DNA of 64,000 nucleotides from Variovorax paradoxus B4 (GTDB taxonomy: Bacteria; Pseudomonadota; Gammaproteobacteria; Burkholderiales; Burkholderiaceae_C). The notes under the pieces were generated by a model. The model saw only the letters and a list, made by a program, of their open reading frames with translations. It was not told the DNA's origin and ran no database searches. Position numbers and translations under genes: made by a program. The stretch is from the NCBI RefSeq assembly GCF_000463015.1, contig NC_022247.1:2294001-2358000 (forward strand), read 5' to 3'. This document shows, piece after piece, positions 8,510 to 18,564 of this stretch. Numbering within the stretch: the first letter of the stretch is position 1; every line of letters begins with the position of its first letter.

Positions 8510-10233
8510 ACAAAGCCTCGTTCTTCAACCGCAGCGAATTGGCGCGCGCTCTTTGGGGGTTCCGAAGGGAGTTCCTGCTGGTCGGCTCGCTGAGCTTCCT
8601 GGCCAACCTGCTCATGCTCGCGCCGACGCTCTACATGCTGCAGATATTCGACCGCGTGCTGTCCAGCCAAAGCGAACTGACCTTGCTCGCGCTGTCCTTG
8701 ATCACGCTGCTCCTCTTCGCGGCGCTGGCCTTGTCGGAATGGCTGCGCTCGCGCCTGCTGGTGCGGGCCAGCCTGCGTTTCGACCGGCAGCTGAGCACCC
8801 GGGTGTTCAACGGAAGCTTCCAGGCCTATCTCGGCCAGTCGGCGTCCAACAAGTCCAGGCCCTTCGCAGACCTCAACCAGATCCGCCAGTTTCTCACCGG
8901 TCCGGGCGTCTTCGCGCTCTTCGATGCGCCCTGGACGCCGATCTACATCGCGGTGATCTTCTTTCTTCATCCCTGGCTCGGCGTCCTGGCGCTGGGGTTC
9001 GCCCTGGTCCAGGCCGCACTGGCCTGGTTCGGACAGAAGAAGACCGTCGCGCCATCGGAAGCGGTCCTGAAGGCCACGGGCGAGACGATGGGCGACCTGC
9101 AGGGCAAACTTCGAAACGTCGAGGTGCTCGAATCGATGGGCATGGTCGCCAATCTGCAAAAGCGCTGGAATCGCCAGCATGCGGCCTCCATGGACGAGGG
9201 CGCCTTGGCGCAGGGCTTCATCAACCGCATTGCCGGCTGGAGCAAATTCATACGCTACAGCCAACAGTCGCTCACCTTGGGGGCGGGTGCGTTGCTGGTG
9301 ATCAATGGCCAGTTGTCGCCCGGCGCCATGATTGCGGCGAACGTGCTGATGAGCCGCGCGCTGGCGCCGATCGACCAGCTGGTCGGCACGTGGCGTGGCT
9401 TTGTCTCTTGCCGCAGCGCATTCCAGCGCCTCGAAAGACTGCTGGACGAATTCCCCGAGCAGGACCGTGTCCCTTCCCGGGCCGGACCGACCGGCACCAT
9501 CGGCTTGCAAGCTGTCTCTGCAGGGGCGGCGGGGCGAGCGACACCGATCCTCAAGAATATTTCGTTTGCGGTGCCCGCAGGAACCGTGGTGGCGGTGCTG
9601 GGCCCGTCGGGCTCGGGCAAGTCGACGCTGGCAAAGGTGATGGTGGGCATCTGGAGCGCATCTTCCGGCTCGGTGCTGCTCGACGGGGTGCCGATCGGTG
9701 GCTGGAATCGTCAGGAGCTGGGGCCGCATATCGGCTATCTGCCGCAGGACGTGGAGTTGTTCGGCGGCACCATTGCCGAAAACATCGCGCGGCTCGGCGA
9801 GACCGACTCGCGCAAGGTGATCGAGGCCGCAAGCAGCGCCGGCATGCACGAGACGATCCTGCGTTTCCCCAAAGGCTACGACACCCCCATCGGCGACGCA
9901 GGCAGCCTGCTTTCCGGCGGGCAGAGGCAGCGCATCGGACTGGCGCGTGCGATCTATGGCGACCCTTCGCTCATTGTCCTGGATGAGCCGAATGCCAACC
10001 TCGACGACGCCGGGGAGGCCGCACTGGTGTGCGCCATACGGCAGTTGAAGGCCAAGGGAAAAACGGTGTTCCTGGTGACGCACCGCCAAGGCGCGGTTTC
10101 CGTGGCCGACCGCCTCATGGTCCTGAGCGATGGCGTACTGGCCGCGGACGGGCCGCGCGATGCCGTGCTCGCGTCTTTTCGTCGCCCGCAGCCTGCGGTG
10201 CGAACGGCGGCCCTGGTGGTGCAGTCGGCCTGA
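8506..10233 (+). CDS. Type I secretion ABC transporter (PrtD family), second copy
   Basis: A second 575-residue exporter subunit of the same family, overlapping the first by 4 bp. Walker A is GPSGSGKST (Lys also about residue 372), signature LSGGQRQRIGLARA, Walker B LIVLDEP with NANLDD. The N-terminal membrane domain includes LMLAPTLYMLQIFDRVLSS, the usual PrtD start. PrtD transporters normally work as homodimers encoded by one gene. Two adjacent, clearly different copies suggest either a heterodimer or two exporters with different cargo sharing one adaptor and channel (inference). Confidence 0.92.
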   Translation: MNKASFFNRSELARALWGFRREFLLVGSLSFLANLLMLAPTLYMLQIFDRVLSSQSELTLLALSLITLLLFAALALSEWLRSRLLVRASLRFDRQLSTRVFNGSFQAYLGQSASNKSRPFADLNQIRQFLTGPGVFALFDAPWTPIYIAVIFFLHPWLGVLALGFALVQAALAWFGQKKTVAPSEAVLKATGETMGDLQGKLRNVEVLESMGMVANLQKRWNRQHAASMDEGALAQGFINRIAGWSKFIRYSQQSLTLGAGALLVINGQLSPGAMIAANVLMSRALAPIDQLVGTWRGFVSCRSAFQRLERLLDEFPEQDRVPSRAGPTGTIGLQAVSAGAAGRATPILKNISFAVPAGTVVAVLGPSGSGKSTLAKVMVGIWSASSGSVLLDGVPIGGWNRQELGPHIGYLPQDVELFGGTIAENIARLGETDSRKVIEAASSAGMHETILRFPKGYDTPIGDAGSLLSGGQRQRIGLARAIYGDPSLIVLDEPNANLDDAGEAALVCAIRQLKAKGKTVFLVTHRQGAVSVADRLMVLSDGVLAADGPRDAVLASFRRPQPAVRTAALVVQSA

Positions 10234-10278
10234 GCCGGCGCCTTCCTCCAGTCATCGATTCATCTCCGGGAGCTTCAA

Positions 10279-11652
10279 ATGGCCAAACCGAATCTTCTCA
10301 GGGACGTCACTTCCAACCCCGTGCCGGTCGAGGACAGCGACCCGTCGCAGGACGATGCAAATGGCCTCAGGAACGAGTTCGGCCGTGCAGGGCGCATCGG
10401 CGCGTGGGCACTGGCTGCCGGATTCGGCGGCTTTGTGCTCTGGGCTGCATTTGCGCCGCTGGACGAGGGCGTGCCGAGCCAGGGGCAGGTGGCCATCGAC
10501 ACCAAGCGCAAGGCGGTGCAGCACCAGATCGGCGGCATCCTCAAGGAGGTGCGGGTGGGCGAGGGCGACCAGGTCCAGGAGGGCCAGTTGCTGTTCAAGC
10601 TCGACGACGCCGCGGCCAGGGCGAGCTTCGAGACCGTGCGGCAGCGGTATCTGGGTTTTCGCGCCATACAGAGCCGGCTGCTGGCGGAACAGGCGGGCCA
10701 GAACACCATCGACTTTCATCCGGACTTGCAGGCGGCGGCTTCGGACCCGCTGATCCGGCAGCAGATGTTCAACCAGGAGCAACTGCTCAGGTCACGCCGC
10801 GCCGCCTTGCGCGCCGACCTGCAATCGATTGAAGAGAACATCCAGGGCCAGCAAGAGTTGTCTCAAGCTTATTCAAGCATGTTGGGCAGCCGCCGAACCC
10901 AGCTGTCGCTTCTGAACGAAGAACTGGGCCAGACGCGCAAGATGGTCGGCGAAGGGTTTGCCCCGCGCAATCGCCAACTGGAGATGGAACGCCAGGTTGC
11001 GGAATCGAACACCTCCATTGCCGAACTCATCGGCAACATGGGCCGGGCCCGGCGGTCGATCGCGGAGCTTCGCCAGCGTGCCATTGCGAGGCAGCAGGAG
11101 TACCACAAGGAGGTGGAAACCCAGCAGGCCGAAGTCAGCCGCGAAGTGCTTGGAGATTTCGAGAAGTTCGTCGCCTTGCGCGATGAGCTGGGTCGGACCG
11201 AGATCCGCTCGCCCGCTTCGGGCCAGGTGGTGGCGCTGGTGGCGCAGACCGTCGGCGGCGTGGTCGCGCCGGGGCAAAAACTGATGGACGTGGTTCCTGC
11301 CAACGAGCCCTTGCTGCTCGAGACCCGGGTGCCGCCTCACTTGATCGACCGCGTCCGCGCCGGCATACCGGTGGATGTGCGCTTCTCGAGCTTTGCCCAT
11401 TCTCCGCAGCTCGTGGTGCAGGGCAAGCTGGTTTCGGTCTCCGGCGACTTGCTGGTCGACCCGCAGACCAACGCGAGCTATTTCCTTGCGCGGGTGGCCG
11501 TGACGCAGGAGGGGCTGAAGATGCTCGGCAAACGTTCGCTGCAGCCGGGTATGCCGGTCGAGGTGGTCTTCAAGACGGGGGAACGCTCGCTGCTTGTTTA
11601 CCTCTTGCATCCGCTCACCAAGCGTATCGCCGCCTCCATGACGGAAGAATAA
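10279..11652 (+). CDS. HlyD/PrtE-family type I secretion periplasmic adaptor
   Basis: Membrane-fusion protein of 457 residues joining the ABC exporter to the outer-membrane channel. It has a short cytoplasmic N-terminus, one membrane segment at about residues 38-60, the split biotinyl-lipoyl domain (IGGILKEVRVGEGDQV and later RSPASGQVVAL) and a long helical hairpin between. The C-terminal beta domain ends LLVYLLHPL, typical of the family. GGGAG precedes the ATG. It lies 45 bp after the second ABC gene and 3 bp before the TolC-like gene, so all four are one operon. Confidence 0.93.
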   Translation: MAKPNLLRDVTSNPVPVEDSDPSQDDANGLRNEFGRAGRIGAWALAAGFGGFVLWAAFAPLDEGVPSQGQVAIDTKRKAVQHQIGGILKEVRVGEGDQVQEGQLLFKLDDAAARASFETVRQRYLGFRAIQSRLLAEQAGQNTIDFHPDLQAAASDPLIRQQMFNQEQLLRSRRAALRADLQSIEENIQGQQELSQAYSSMLGSRRTQLSLLNEELGQTRKMVGEGFAPRNRQLEMERQVAESNTSIAELIGNMGRARRSIAELRQRAIARQQEYHKEVETQQAEVSREVLGDFEKFVALRDELGRTEIRSPASGQVVALVAQTVGGVVAPGQKLMDVVPANEPLLLETRVPPHLIDRVRAGIPVDVRFSSFAHSPQLVVQGKLVSVSGDLLVDPQTNASYFLARVAVTQEGLKMLGKRSLQPGMPVEVVFKTGERSLLVYLLHPLTKRIAASMTEE

Positions 11653-11655
11653 CAA

Positions 11656-12990
11656 GTGAAGAAGAAAAACCTGCTGGCATTCGCTGCTGCCGCCGGCCTT
11701 CTCTGCGGGCCGGCCTGGTCGCTCGACTTGTCGCAGGCCTATGGGGAAGCACTGGAACAAGACTCGACGATCCGGGCGGTGCGGGCTGCCACGGACGCCC
11801 GGCGCGAACGCCTGCCGCAGGCCCGTGCGCAGCTGCTTCCCAGCGTTTCGGCGAGCGTCTCGCGCTATCGAAACTGGCTGGAAAGAACGTCGCCGGATGC
11901 CTCCGGGCAACTCGTCACGGCCAACCTGCGCTACACCAGCAGCAGCGAGGCGCTGACCTTGAGGCAACCCATCTTCCGCATGTACCAGATGGCCGACTAC
12001 CGCCAGGCGCAGGCGCAGGTCGACGATGCCGAGGCCACGCTTGAACGCGAAACGCAGAACGTCGGCGTTCGGGTGAGCGGCGCCTATTTCGAGGCGCTCC
12101 TGGCCGAGGAACATCTTGCGCTGGTGCTGGCGCAAAAGACCGCCTACACGACCCAGTTCGATGCCGCGCAGAAGCGGCTTGGCGCAGGGTTCGGCACGCG
12201 CACCGACATCGACGAAGCACGTGCGGCGCTGGACCTCAACCTGGCGCAGGAACTCGAGGCGCGCCAGAACCTGGACTTCACGCGCAGGCAGATCCAGAGC
12301 CTGGTCAATCGCCCGATCGACAGGCTGGCGCCGCTGGACTCGTCCAGGATGCGGCTCGTCCGGCCGTCGCCCGACCGGCTGGAAGACTGGGTCGAGCAGG
12401 CCGAAATCAACAGCCCGGAACTCCAGTCGCTCGTCGCGCAGGTGGAAGCGGCCAAATACGAATTGGAGAAGGCACAAGCCGGCCACTACCCGACCTTGGA
12501 CGCCATTGCCCAGTGGTCCCGCAACGACAGCGACACGATCAACAACATCAAGACCCGCTACAGCAACAAGTCCATCGGCTTGCAGCTCAACATTCCTCTT
12601 TACTCGGGCGGCCATGTGAGTTCGACCGTGAGGCAGGCCATCGCAGGGCAGCTGCGTGCTGAAGAGGCCCTCGAGGCCTTGCGCCGCGACCTGGGGGTCA
12701 GGCTGCATCGGGAATTCCGCGGCGTGACGGAAGGCGTCCTCCGGGTCAGGGCCCTCGAACAGGCAGTGCGTTCCTCAGAGCAGGTCGTCATCTCGAATCG
12801 CCGCTCGTTCGAGGCTGGCAGCCGCACCTTGCCCGATGTGCTGAACGCAGAGCAGCAGAAGGTCTCCGCCCAGCGTGACCTGGCGCAGGCCCGCTTCGTT
12901 TACCTGATGTCGCGGATACGGCTGCAGGCGCTGGCGGGCGGTCCCAAGGCGGAGGTCATCGACGAGATCAACGGGTGGCTCGTGCGTTGA
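11656..12990 (+). CDS. TolC-family outer-membrane channel of the type I system
   Basis: 444-residue outer-membrane efflux protein with a Sec signal (KKKNLLAFAAAAGLLCGPAWS) and the two TolC-type repeat halves. Family marks include LDLSQAYGEALEQD near the N-terminus and the IPLYSGG turn preceding the second repeat. The start is GTG at 11656, only 3 bases after the adaptor stop, so it depends on coupled translation. It completes the RTX secretion operon. Confidence 0.93.
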   Translation: MKKKNLLAFAAAAGLLCGPAWSLDLSQAYGEALEQDSTIRAVRAATDARRERLPQARAQLLPSVSASVSRYRNWLERTSPDASGQLVTANLRYTSSSEALTLRQPIFRMYQMADYRQAQAQVDDAEATLERETQNVGVRVSGAYFEALLAEEHLALVLAQKTAYTTQFDAAQKRLGAGFGTRTDIDEARAALDLNLAQELEARQNLDFTRRQIQSLVNRPIDRLAPLDSSRMRLVRPSPDRLEDWVEQAEINSPELQSLVAQVEAAKYELEKAQAGHYPTLDAIAQWSRNDSDTINNIKTRYSNKSIGLQLNIPLYSGGHVSSTVRQAIAGQLRAEEALEALRRDLGVRLHREFRGVTEGVLRVRALEQAVRSSEQVVISNRRSFEAGSRTLPDVLNAEQQKVSAQRDLAQARFVYLMSRIRLQALAGGPKAEVIDEINGWLVR

Positions 12991-13005
12991 TGAGCGCATC
13001 GACAT

Positions 13006-13035
13006 GGGCATGGGCTCGCCTGCGCGGCCATGCCC
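13006..13035. terminator. Possible bidirectional terminator hairpin
   Basis: GGGCATGG and CCATGCCC are perfect 8-bp arms separated by 14 bases, placed between the convergent ends of the TolC-like gene (12990) and the Lrp-type gene (13039). There is no T-run, so confidence is modest. Confidence 0.35.
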
Positions 13036-13038
13036 CCG

Positions 13039-13533
13039 TCAAATGACGGGCACGCTGGTCTCCTTCAGCACGCGCAGCACGAAGTGCGACTTGCTGTGGC
13101 GGATGCCGGGAATCTTGTAGAGCTTTTCGCGCAGCAGCCGCTCGTAGTCGCGCGTGTCGCGCACCGCGATGCGGATGTAGTAGTCGTAGTCGCCCGATAC
13201 GAGGTAGGCCTCCTGGATCTCCGGAATGGTTGCGAGCACGCGGCCGAAGTCGTAGAGCGTTTCGTCGGTGTGGCTTTCGAGCGTGACCTGCACGATGACC
13301 GAATCGTGGTAGCCAAGCTTGGCCGGATCCACGTCGATGGTGTAGCGCTTGATCACGCCCTGGGCTTCGAGCTTCTTGATGCGCGTCCAGCAGCTGGTGG
13401 GCGACAGGCCGACCTCCTTGCCGATCTCCTGCAGGGTCTTGCGCGAGTCGAGCAGCAGCACCCGGAGAATCGCCATATCGATCTTGTCGAAAGATCCTTC
13501 TTCGTTGACGGCTGTTTTCCGAAGGGTTTTCAT
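13039..13533 (-). CDS. Lrp/AsnC-family transcriptional regulator
   Basis: 164-residue feast/famine regulator. An N-terminal helix-turn-helix (KIDMAILRVLLLDSRKTL, then IGKEVGLSPTSCWTRIKKLE) is followed by the RAM ligand-binding/oligomerisation domain (YLVSGDYDYYIRIAVRD). I chose the ATG at 13533; the upstream TTG extension adds seven unconserved residues. The gene is divergent from an acetolactate synthase with only 65 bp between start codons, so it most likely senses an amino acid and controls that enzyme. Confidence 0.9.
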   Translation of the reverse strand: MKTLRKTAVNEEGSFDKIDMAILRVLLLDSRKTLQEIGKEVGLSPTSCWTRIKKLEAQGVIKRYTIDVDPAKLGYHDSVIVQVTLESHTDETLYDFGRVLATIPEIQEAYLVSGDYDYYIRIAVRDTRDYERLLREKLYKIPGIRHSKSHFVLRVLKETSVPVI

Positions 13534-13598
13534 TAAATGGACCAAAATAGCCAAAAGAAGGAAGCAAATTCTGCATCAGAAACGGAAGAATCGACGGC

Positions 13599-15389
13599 AT
13601 GCGATTGCTCGACCTTCCTCCGACTTCTTCTCCCTCCCTGCAGCCCGTGGCCCCCGCGGATGCGGCCCGCGTGCGCAACGGAGCCGAGGCCCTGCTCGAC
13701 ACGCTGGTCGAATGCGGCGTCGACACTCTTTTCGGCTATCCGGGCGGCGCCGCGCTGCCGCTTTACGACGCGCTGCATGGCGAGCCGCGGCTGCGCCACG
13801 TGCTGGTGCGGCACGAGCAGGCGGCGGTGCATGCGGCCGAGGGCTATGCGCGCACCACGGGGCGCGTGGGCGTGGTGCTCGTCACTTCGGGGCCGGGCGT
13901 GGGCAACACCATCAGCGGCTTGCTCGATGCCATCAGCGATTCGGTGCCGCTCTTGTGCATCAGCGGGCAGGTGGCGACCGGGGTGATCGGCACGCAAGCG
14001 TTCCAGGAGAGCGATGCGCTCGGCATGTCTCGATCGGTGACCAAGTGGAACCAGCAGGTGCGCGCGGCCGACGACCTGCCGTCGCTGGTACGCCGCGCGC
14101 TCGAGATCGCCGCCTCCGGGCGGCCGGGCCCGGTGCTGCTCGACGTGCCGAAGGACATTCAGCTCATGCGCCTGGGCCATGGCGCCGCGCCCAAGCCGCT
14201 GCGCGCGCTGCGCACGGGCAGGGCCGCGCTGCCGCCGAGGGCCATGCTGCAGCGCGCGGCCGATCTGATCGCGACGGCGCGCCGGCCGGTGCTCTACGGC
14301 GGCGGCGGGCTGATCAATTCCGGGCCGGCCGCGTGCGACGCCTTCGCGCAGCTGGTGCATCGCCTGCATGCGCCGTGCACGCTCACGCTGATGGGGCTGG
14401 GCGCCTTCCCCGCGTCGGATCCGAAGTTCATCGGCATGCTGGGCATGCACGGCATGCTCGAAGCCAACCTGGCGATGCACGAGGCCGACCTGGTGGTGTG
14501 CGTGGGCGCGCGCTTCGACGACCGCGTGACCGGCAAGCTCGACGAGTTCTGTCCGCATGCACGCAAGATCCACATCGACATCGATCCGGGCAGCATCAAC
14601 AAGGTCGTGAAGGTCGACGTGCCGATGGTCGGCGACTGCGGCGCCATCGTCGACGCCCTGCTCGCGCTGCTGCCCGCGGGCGACTTCGCGCCCGAGCGGC
14701 TTGCGCCCTGGTGGCGGCGCATCGAGCGCTGGCGCGCGGAAGATTGCCTCGGCTTCACACCGCGCGGCGATGCCATCCTGCCGCAGCAGCTGATGTCCTC
14801 GCTGCAACAGGCCATTGCCGGGCGCGATGCCATCGTCTCGACCGACGTGGGCCAGCACCAGATGTGGGCCGCGCAATACCTGCGCTTCGAGCGGCCGCGG
14901 CGCTGGCTCACCTCCGGCGGCGCCGGCACCATGGGCTACGGATTGCCGGCCGCCATTGGCGCGCAGGTTGCGCACCCCGGAGCGCTTACCGTGTGCGTGA
15001 GCGGCGACGCCTCGGTGCTCATGAACATCCAGGAGCTGTCGACCGCCGTGCAGCACCGTGCGCCGGTGAAGCTGGTGCTGTGCAACAACGGCTACATGGG
15101 CATGGTGCGGCAGTGGCAGGAGCTCAACCACGGCAACCGGCTGAGCCACAGCTGGAACGAGGCGCTGCCCGATTTCGTGGCGCTGGCCAAGGCCTTCGGC
15201 TGGGGCGCGCGCCGCGTGTCGGAGCCGGCCGAGCTCGAGGCGGCGCTGGCCGAATGCCTGGCCAGCGAAGGACCGTTCTTCCTCGACGTGCAGGTCGCGG
15301 CGCAGGAGAACTGCTTCCCGATGATGCCGGCCGGGCACGGGCACCACCGGGTGATGCTGGCGAAGGACCGCTGGTACGAGGAAGCGTAG
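13599..15389 (+). CDS. ilvB: Acetolactate synthase large subunit (thiamine-diphosphate enzyme)
   Basis: Condenses two pyruvates (or pyruvate with 2-oxobutyrate) in branched-chain amino acid synthesis. The 596 residues cover the three ThDP-enzyme domains: [15 protein letters not shown] with the catalytic Glu in [15 protein letters not shown], the central FAD-type domain ([15 protein letters not shown]), and the C-terminal ThDP motif [12 protein letters not shown] with [13 protein letters not shown]. No regulatory small subunit follows, which is usual for an accessory copy; the housekeeping ilvBH is presumably elsewhere. It could be a catabolic isozyme, but the FAD-domain signature favours the AHAS family. 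Confidence 0.88.
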   Translation: MRLLDLPPTSSPSLQPVAPADAARVRNGAEALLDTLVECGVDTLFGYPGGAALPLYDALHGEPRLRHVLVRHEQAAVHAAEGYARTTGRVGVVLVTSGPGVGNTISGLLDAISDSVPLLCISGQVATGVIGTQAFQESDALGMSRSVTKWNQQVRAADDLPSLVRRALEIAASGRPGPVLLDVPKDIQLMRLGHGAAPKPLRALRTGRAALPPRAMLQRAADLIATARRPVLYGGGGLINSGPAACDAFAQLVHRLHAPCTLTLMGLGAFPASDPKFIGMLGMHGMLEANLAMHEADLVVCVGARFDDRVTGKLDEFCPHARKIHIDIDPGSINKVVKVDVPMVGDCGAIVDALLALLPAGDFAPERLAPWWRRIERWRAEDCLGFTPRGDAILPQQLMSSLQQAIAGRDAIVSTDVGQHQMWAAQYLRFERPRRWLTSGGAGTMGYGLPAAIGAQVAHPGALTVCVSGDASVLMNIQELSTAVQHRAPVKLVLCNNGYMGMVRQWQELNHGNRLSHSWNEALPDFVALAKAFGWGARRVSEPAELEAALAECLASEGPFFLDVQVAAQENCFPMMPAGHGHHRVMLAKDRWYEEA

Positions 15390-15407
15390 GCGATCCCTCG
15401 TGGCGGC

Positions 15408-17393
15408 TCATGCGGCCGGTTCTTCCTCGCGCAGCCGCCGCCACAGCGTCGAGCGGCTGATGCCGAGGATGGCGCAGGCCTGGTTCTGGTCGCCCTGCAC
15501 CGACTGAAGCACTTCGCGCACGCGCTGTCGCTCCGCGGCAACCCGAGCGCCCTTGAGCAGGCGTTCGCGCACCGGCGCCGGGCGGGCCTGCGTGCATTCC
15601 GGGAACACCTCGAGCAGCCGGTCGCGGTCGAGCCGGCCGGCCGGTGACAGGTAGCCGTGGCAGGCCAGCAGGCGCTCGACAAGATTCTCCAGCTCCCGCA
15701 CATTGCCGGGCCAGCTGTAGCCCGCGGCCAGCTCCAGCAGGGCCGCGAGCCAGGCCGATGCCGGCGCCGCCGGCACGCCCGCCGCGCCGCGGCGGCGCGC
15801 CAACAGGCTGGCCGCCAGGGCAGCGATGTCGCCGCCGCGCTCGCGCAGCGGCGGCGTCTCGATGCGCAGCACCGCAAGCCGGTAGTACAGATCGCGGCGG
15901 AACAGGCCGCGCTCCACCTGCGCCGCGAGATCGGCATGCGTGGCCGCGATCACACGCAGGTCCACCGGCACCGGCGCGGTCGCGCCCAGGCGCAGCACCT
16001 CGCGCTCCTGCAACACACGCAGCAGCCGCGTCTGCAGCGCCAGCGGCATGTCGCCGATCTCGTCGAGGAACAGGGTGCCGGTATGGGCGGCTTCGATCAG
16101 GCCGGTCTTGCCGCCGCGCCGCGCGCCGGTGAAGGCACCTTCCTCGTAGCCGAACAGCTCGCTTTCGAGCAGGCTCTCGCTCAGCGCGGCGCAGTTCACC
16201 GCCAGGAAGGGCTGCGACGCGCGCCGGCTGGCCGTGTGGATGCCCTGCGCCACCAGTTCCTTGCCGGTGCCGCTCTCGCCGATGACGAGGACGGTGGCGT
16301 CGCTGGCCGCGCACTGCGCCGCCAGCTCGCGCACGCGCCGCGCCGGGGCACTGTCGCCGGCAAAGGCCTCGATCCGGTAGCGCGCGGGGGCCCCCCGTTG
16401 CCGCTGGTTGGCGCGCAAGTGGCGGTCGGCGCGCTGGATGACGGCCGGGTCGCGGCACACCAGCAGCGCGCCGGTGACCTCGCCGTTTTCGACGATGGGC
16501 GCGCGCCGCACGACCAGCGTGCGCATGCCGATCTGCAGCACCTCCTCGGGCGGGGTTTCGCGCAGGAGCAGCGTGGCGCCCAGGTCCAGCACGGGCTCCA
16601 CGTCGCTCAGCACGCGGCCGGCGAGTTCGGCCACCGGCGCGCCCAGCAGGTCTGCCATCACGGGGTTCAGGGCCTCGATGCGCTGGCGCACGTCGACCGC
16701 GACCACGCCGTCCTGCAACTGGCCGAGAATGGTGCCCAGCCGTTCGTGGCGCGCGCGGTCCGCGCGGCTGTGGCGGGCCAGGTGCACGGCGTCCTGCAGC
16801 GCCTGGCGCACCGCGTCGTCGGAATACATCAGCACGCTGGCCATGCCGGCCTGTTCGGCCAGATCGGACACCAGCCCGGGCGCGACCACCGCCCCGACGC
16901 CGGCCGCGCGCAGCGCCTCCACGCAGGCGGGTGCATCGTCCGGACTGCGGTAGCTGAACTGCGCGATGCCCATGGCGAACAGGGCGTCCAGCTGCGCCAG
17001 ATGCTCCGACGGGCCGTCGAACGAAACCAGGCCCACCTTGGGCGAGATGGCGCGCGCGGCGGCCAGTGCGCGCATCAGGTCGAAGCCGCGCACCTCCACC
17101 ATCGCCACCGGGATGTCCAGGTGCTGGCGCAGCCATTCGCCACTGGCGCCCGCGGCCACCACCGCGTCGACGGGAGAGCGGGCATGCAGTGCGCGCACGG
17201 CGGCCACGGCGTCGTCGAAGGCATGTCCGACCAGCTCGATGTGCGCCTCGGCGGCCAGTTCAGGGATCAGCCGCGCGAGCACGCGGCCCAGCCGATGGCG
17301 GGCCACGGCGACGATATGCAGCGGGCGGGGCGCGGCGGATGAGGACGAGGAGGGCGAGACCATGGGCGGTTTGTTCATTTCAGTTGGTTTCAT
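15408..17393 (-). CDS. PrpR-like sigma-54-dependent activator
   Basis: Enhancer-binding activator of about 661 residues. It has an N-terminal PrpR sensor domain ([37 protein letters not shown]), a PAS-like region, then the AAA+ domain with Walker A GESGTGKE, the sigma-54 contact loop GAFTGA, Walker [11 protein letters not shown], and a Fis-type HTH at the end ([19 protein letters not shown]). PrpR sensor domains bind small organic acids such as 2-methylcitrate. The start is uncertain: ATGs at 17393, 17378 and 17363 lack a clear ribosome site, while a GTG at 17441 has GAGG seven bases ahead. It is divergent from the Bug receptor/PEP-mutase operon, which has a sigma-54 promoter and so is the likely target. 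Confidence 0.9.
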   Translation of the reverse strand: MKPTEMNKPPMVSPSSSSSAAPRPLHIVAVARHRLGRVLARLIPELAAEAHIELVGHAFDDAVAAVRALHARSPVDAVVAAGASGEWLRQHLDIPVAMVEVRGFDLMRALAAARAISPKVGLVSFDGPSEHLAQLDALFAMGIAQFSYRSPDDAPACVEALRAAGVGAVVAPGLVSDLAEQAGMASVLMYSDDAVRQALQDAVHLARHSRADRARHERLGTILGQLQDGVVAVDVRQRIEALNPVMADLLGAPVAELAGRVLSDVEPVLDLGATLLLRETPPEEVLQIGMRTLVVRRAPIVENGEVTGALLVCRDPAVIQRADRHLRANQRQRGAPARYRIEAFAGDSAPARRVRELAAQCAASDATVLVIGESGTGKELVAQGIHTASRRASQPFLAVNCAALSESLLESELFGYEEGAFTGARRGGKTGLIEAAHTGTLFLDEIGDMPLALQTRLLRVLQEREVLRLGATAPVPVDLRVIAATHADLAAQVERGLFRRDLYYRLAVLRIETPPLRERGGDIAALAASLLARRRGAAGVPAAPASAWLAALLELAAGYSWPGNVRELENLVERLLACHGYLSPAGRLDRDRLLEVFPECTQARPAPVRERLLKGARVAAERQRVREVLQSVQGDQNQACAILGISRSTLWRRLREEEPAA

Positions 17394-17421
17394 TGTGTCA
17401 TTGGTGAAAACCAACTGAAAT
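17377..17421. promoter_or_regulatory. Palindromic candidate enhancer/operator for the PrpR-like activator
   Basis: ATTTCAGTTGGTTT (17377-17390) and AAACCAACTGAAAT (17408-17421) are perfect 14-bp inverted arms with a 17-bp spacer. The centre is about 108 bp upstream of the -24 element at 17507, the normal range for a sigma-54 upstream activating sequence. It also overlaps the 5' end of the regulator, so autoregulation is plausible. Confidence 0.7.
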
Positions 17422-17506
17422 GGCTGGTGCAGGTGCGGCACCGTAAGGCCTCGTGGACGCCTTTGAAATCAACGACTTAGGACGAATCGGGTGCGCCCCG
17501 GGTCGG

Positions 17507-17521
17507 TGGTACGGCGTTTGC
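17507..17521 (+). promoter_or_regulatory. Sigma-54 (-24/-12) promoter
   Basis: TGGTACGGCGTTTGC matches TGGCACG-N4-TTGC with one mismatch and the exact 10-bp spacing between GG and GC. Transcription should start near 17533, about 46 bp before the Bug receptor ATG. Confidence 0.8.
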
Positions 17522-17578
17522 GCAGAACCCGAGACAACCCCGCGGAACGCTGGTCCGCTCACATACCCAGGAGACCCC

Positions 17579-18556
17579 ATGAAACTCAACCGCCGCTTCG
17601 CCATGGCCAACGCCGCTGCCGCCGTGCTGGCCTGCGTCCTGCCGCTGTCCGCACAGGCGCAGGCCTGGCCTGCCAAGACCATCCGCTTCGTCGTTCCGTT
17701 CGCGCCGGGCGGTGCGAACGACCTCATGGCGCGTGCGGCGGCGGAAGGCGCAGCGAAGGTGCTGGGCCAGCCCGTCATCATCGACAACCGGCCCGGCGCG
17801 GGCGGCTCGCTCGGTGCCGACCTGGTGGCCAAGAGCGCGCCCGATGGCTACACCTTCCTGATCAGCGCGGCCGGCGTCATCTCCAACAGCATGATCAAGA
17901 AGTCGCTGCCCTTCAAGGACGAAGACCTGGTGCCGGCGGTCATGATCGGACTGGCGCCTTCGGTGGTGGTGGTGCCCAAGTCGGCGCCCTACGACAACCT
18001 GCGCGATTTCGTCGAGGCCTCGAAGAAGGGCGTGGGCTTCAACTTTGCCACCGCCGGCACCGGCAGCACGCCGCACTTCGTGGCCGAGATGCTCAACGTG
18101 AAGTACGGCGCCAAGCTGCAGCCCGTGCCGTACAAGAGTGGTTCGGAGAGCACCACGGCCGTGCTCGGCGGGCAGGTCGAGGGCACGTCCGAAGCCAGCA
18201 TCATCGCGCTGCCACACATCCGCGGCGATGGCAAGTTCAAGGCGCTGGCCACCACCTGGACGCAGCGCATCTCGGCGTATCCGGAACTCTCCACGGCCGT
18301 GGAGCAGGGCTTTGCCGATCTGCAGATCGCGCACTGGGCCGGCCTTCATGCGCCGCGCGGCACGCCCGACGACATCCTCGACAAGCTGGCCGCCGCCGTG
18401 GACAAGGCCATGCGCGAACCTGCCACGGTGGCCAAGCTCAAGGGCCTGGGCATCGAGCCCATCGGCGGTACGCGCCAGGAGTTCGTGAAGTTCACCGATG
18501 CCGAACGCAAGCGCCTGGGCGAGATCGTCAAGGCCGCCCGGATGCAGGAAAAGTGA
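17579..18556 (+). CDS. Bug-family tripartite tricarboxylate transporter substrate-binding protein
   Basis: Periplasmic receptor of 325 residues with a Sec signal ending AQAQA and the Bug-family hallmarks WPAKTIRFVVPFAPGGANDLMAR and IDNRPGAGGSLGADLVAK (both cut at family-conserved Pro/Gly). No TctA/TctB membrane genes are nearby, so it is an orphan receptor as is common in Burkholderiales. ATG 17579 is preceded by AGGAGA. It is the first gene behind the sigma-54 promoter and probably binds the organic acid processed by the next gene. Confidence 0.92.
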   Translation: MKLNRRFAMANAAAAVLACVLPLSAQAQAWPAKTIRFVVPFAPGGANDLMARAAAEGAAKVLGQPVIIDNRPGAGGSLGADLVAKSAPDGYTFLISAAGVISNSMIKKSLPFKDEDLVPAVMIGLAPSVVVVPKSAPYDNLRDFVEASKKGVGFNFATAGTGSTPHFVAEMLNVKYGAKLQPVPYKSGSESTTAVLGGQVEGTSEASIIALPHIRGDGKFKALATTWTQRISAYPELSTAVEQGFADLQIAHWAGLHAPRGTPDDILDKLAAAVDKAMREPATVAKLKGLGIEPIGGTRQEFVKFTDAERKRLGEIVKAARMQEK

Positions 18557-18564
18557 GCACATCC

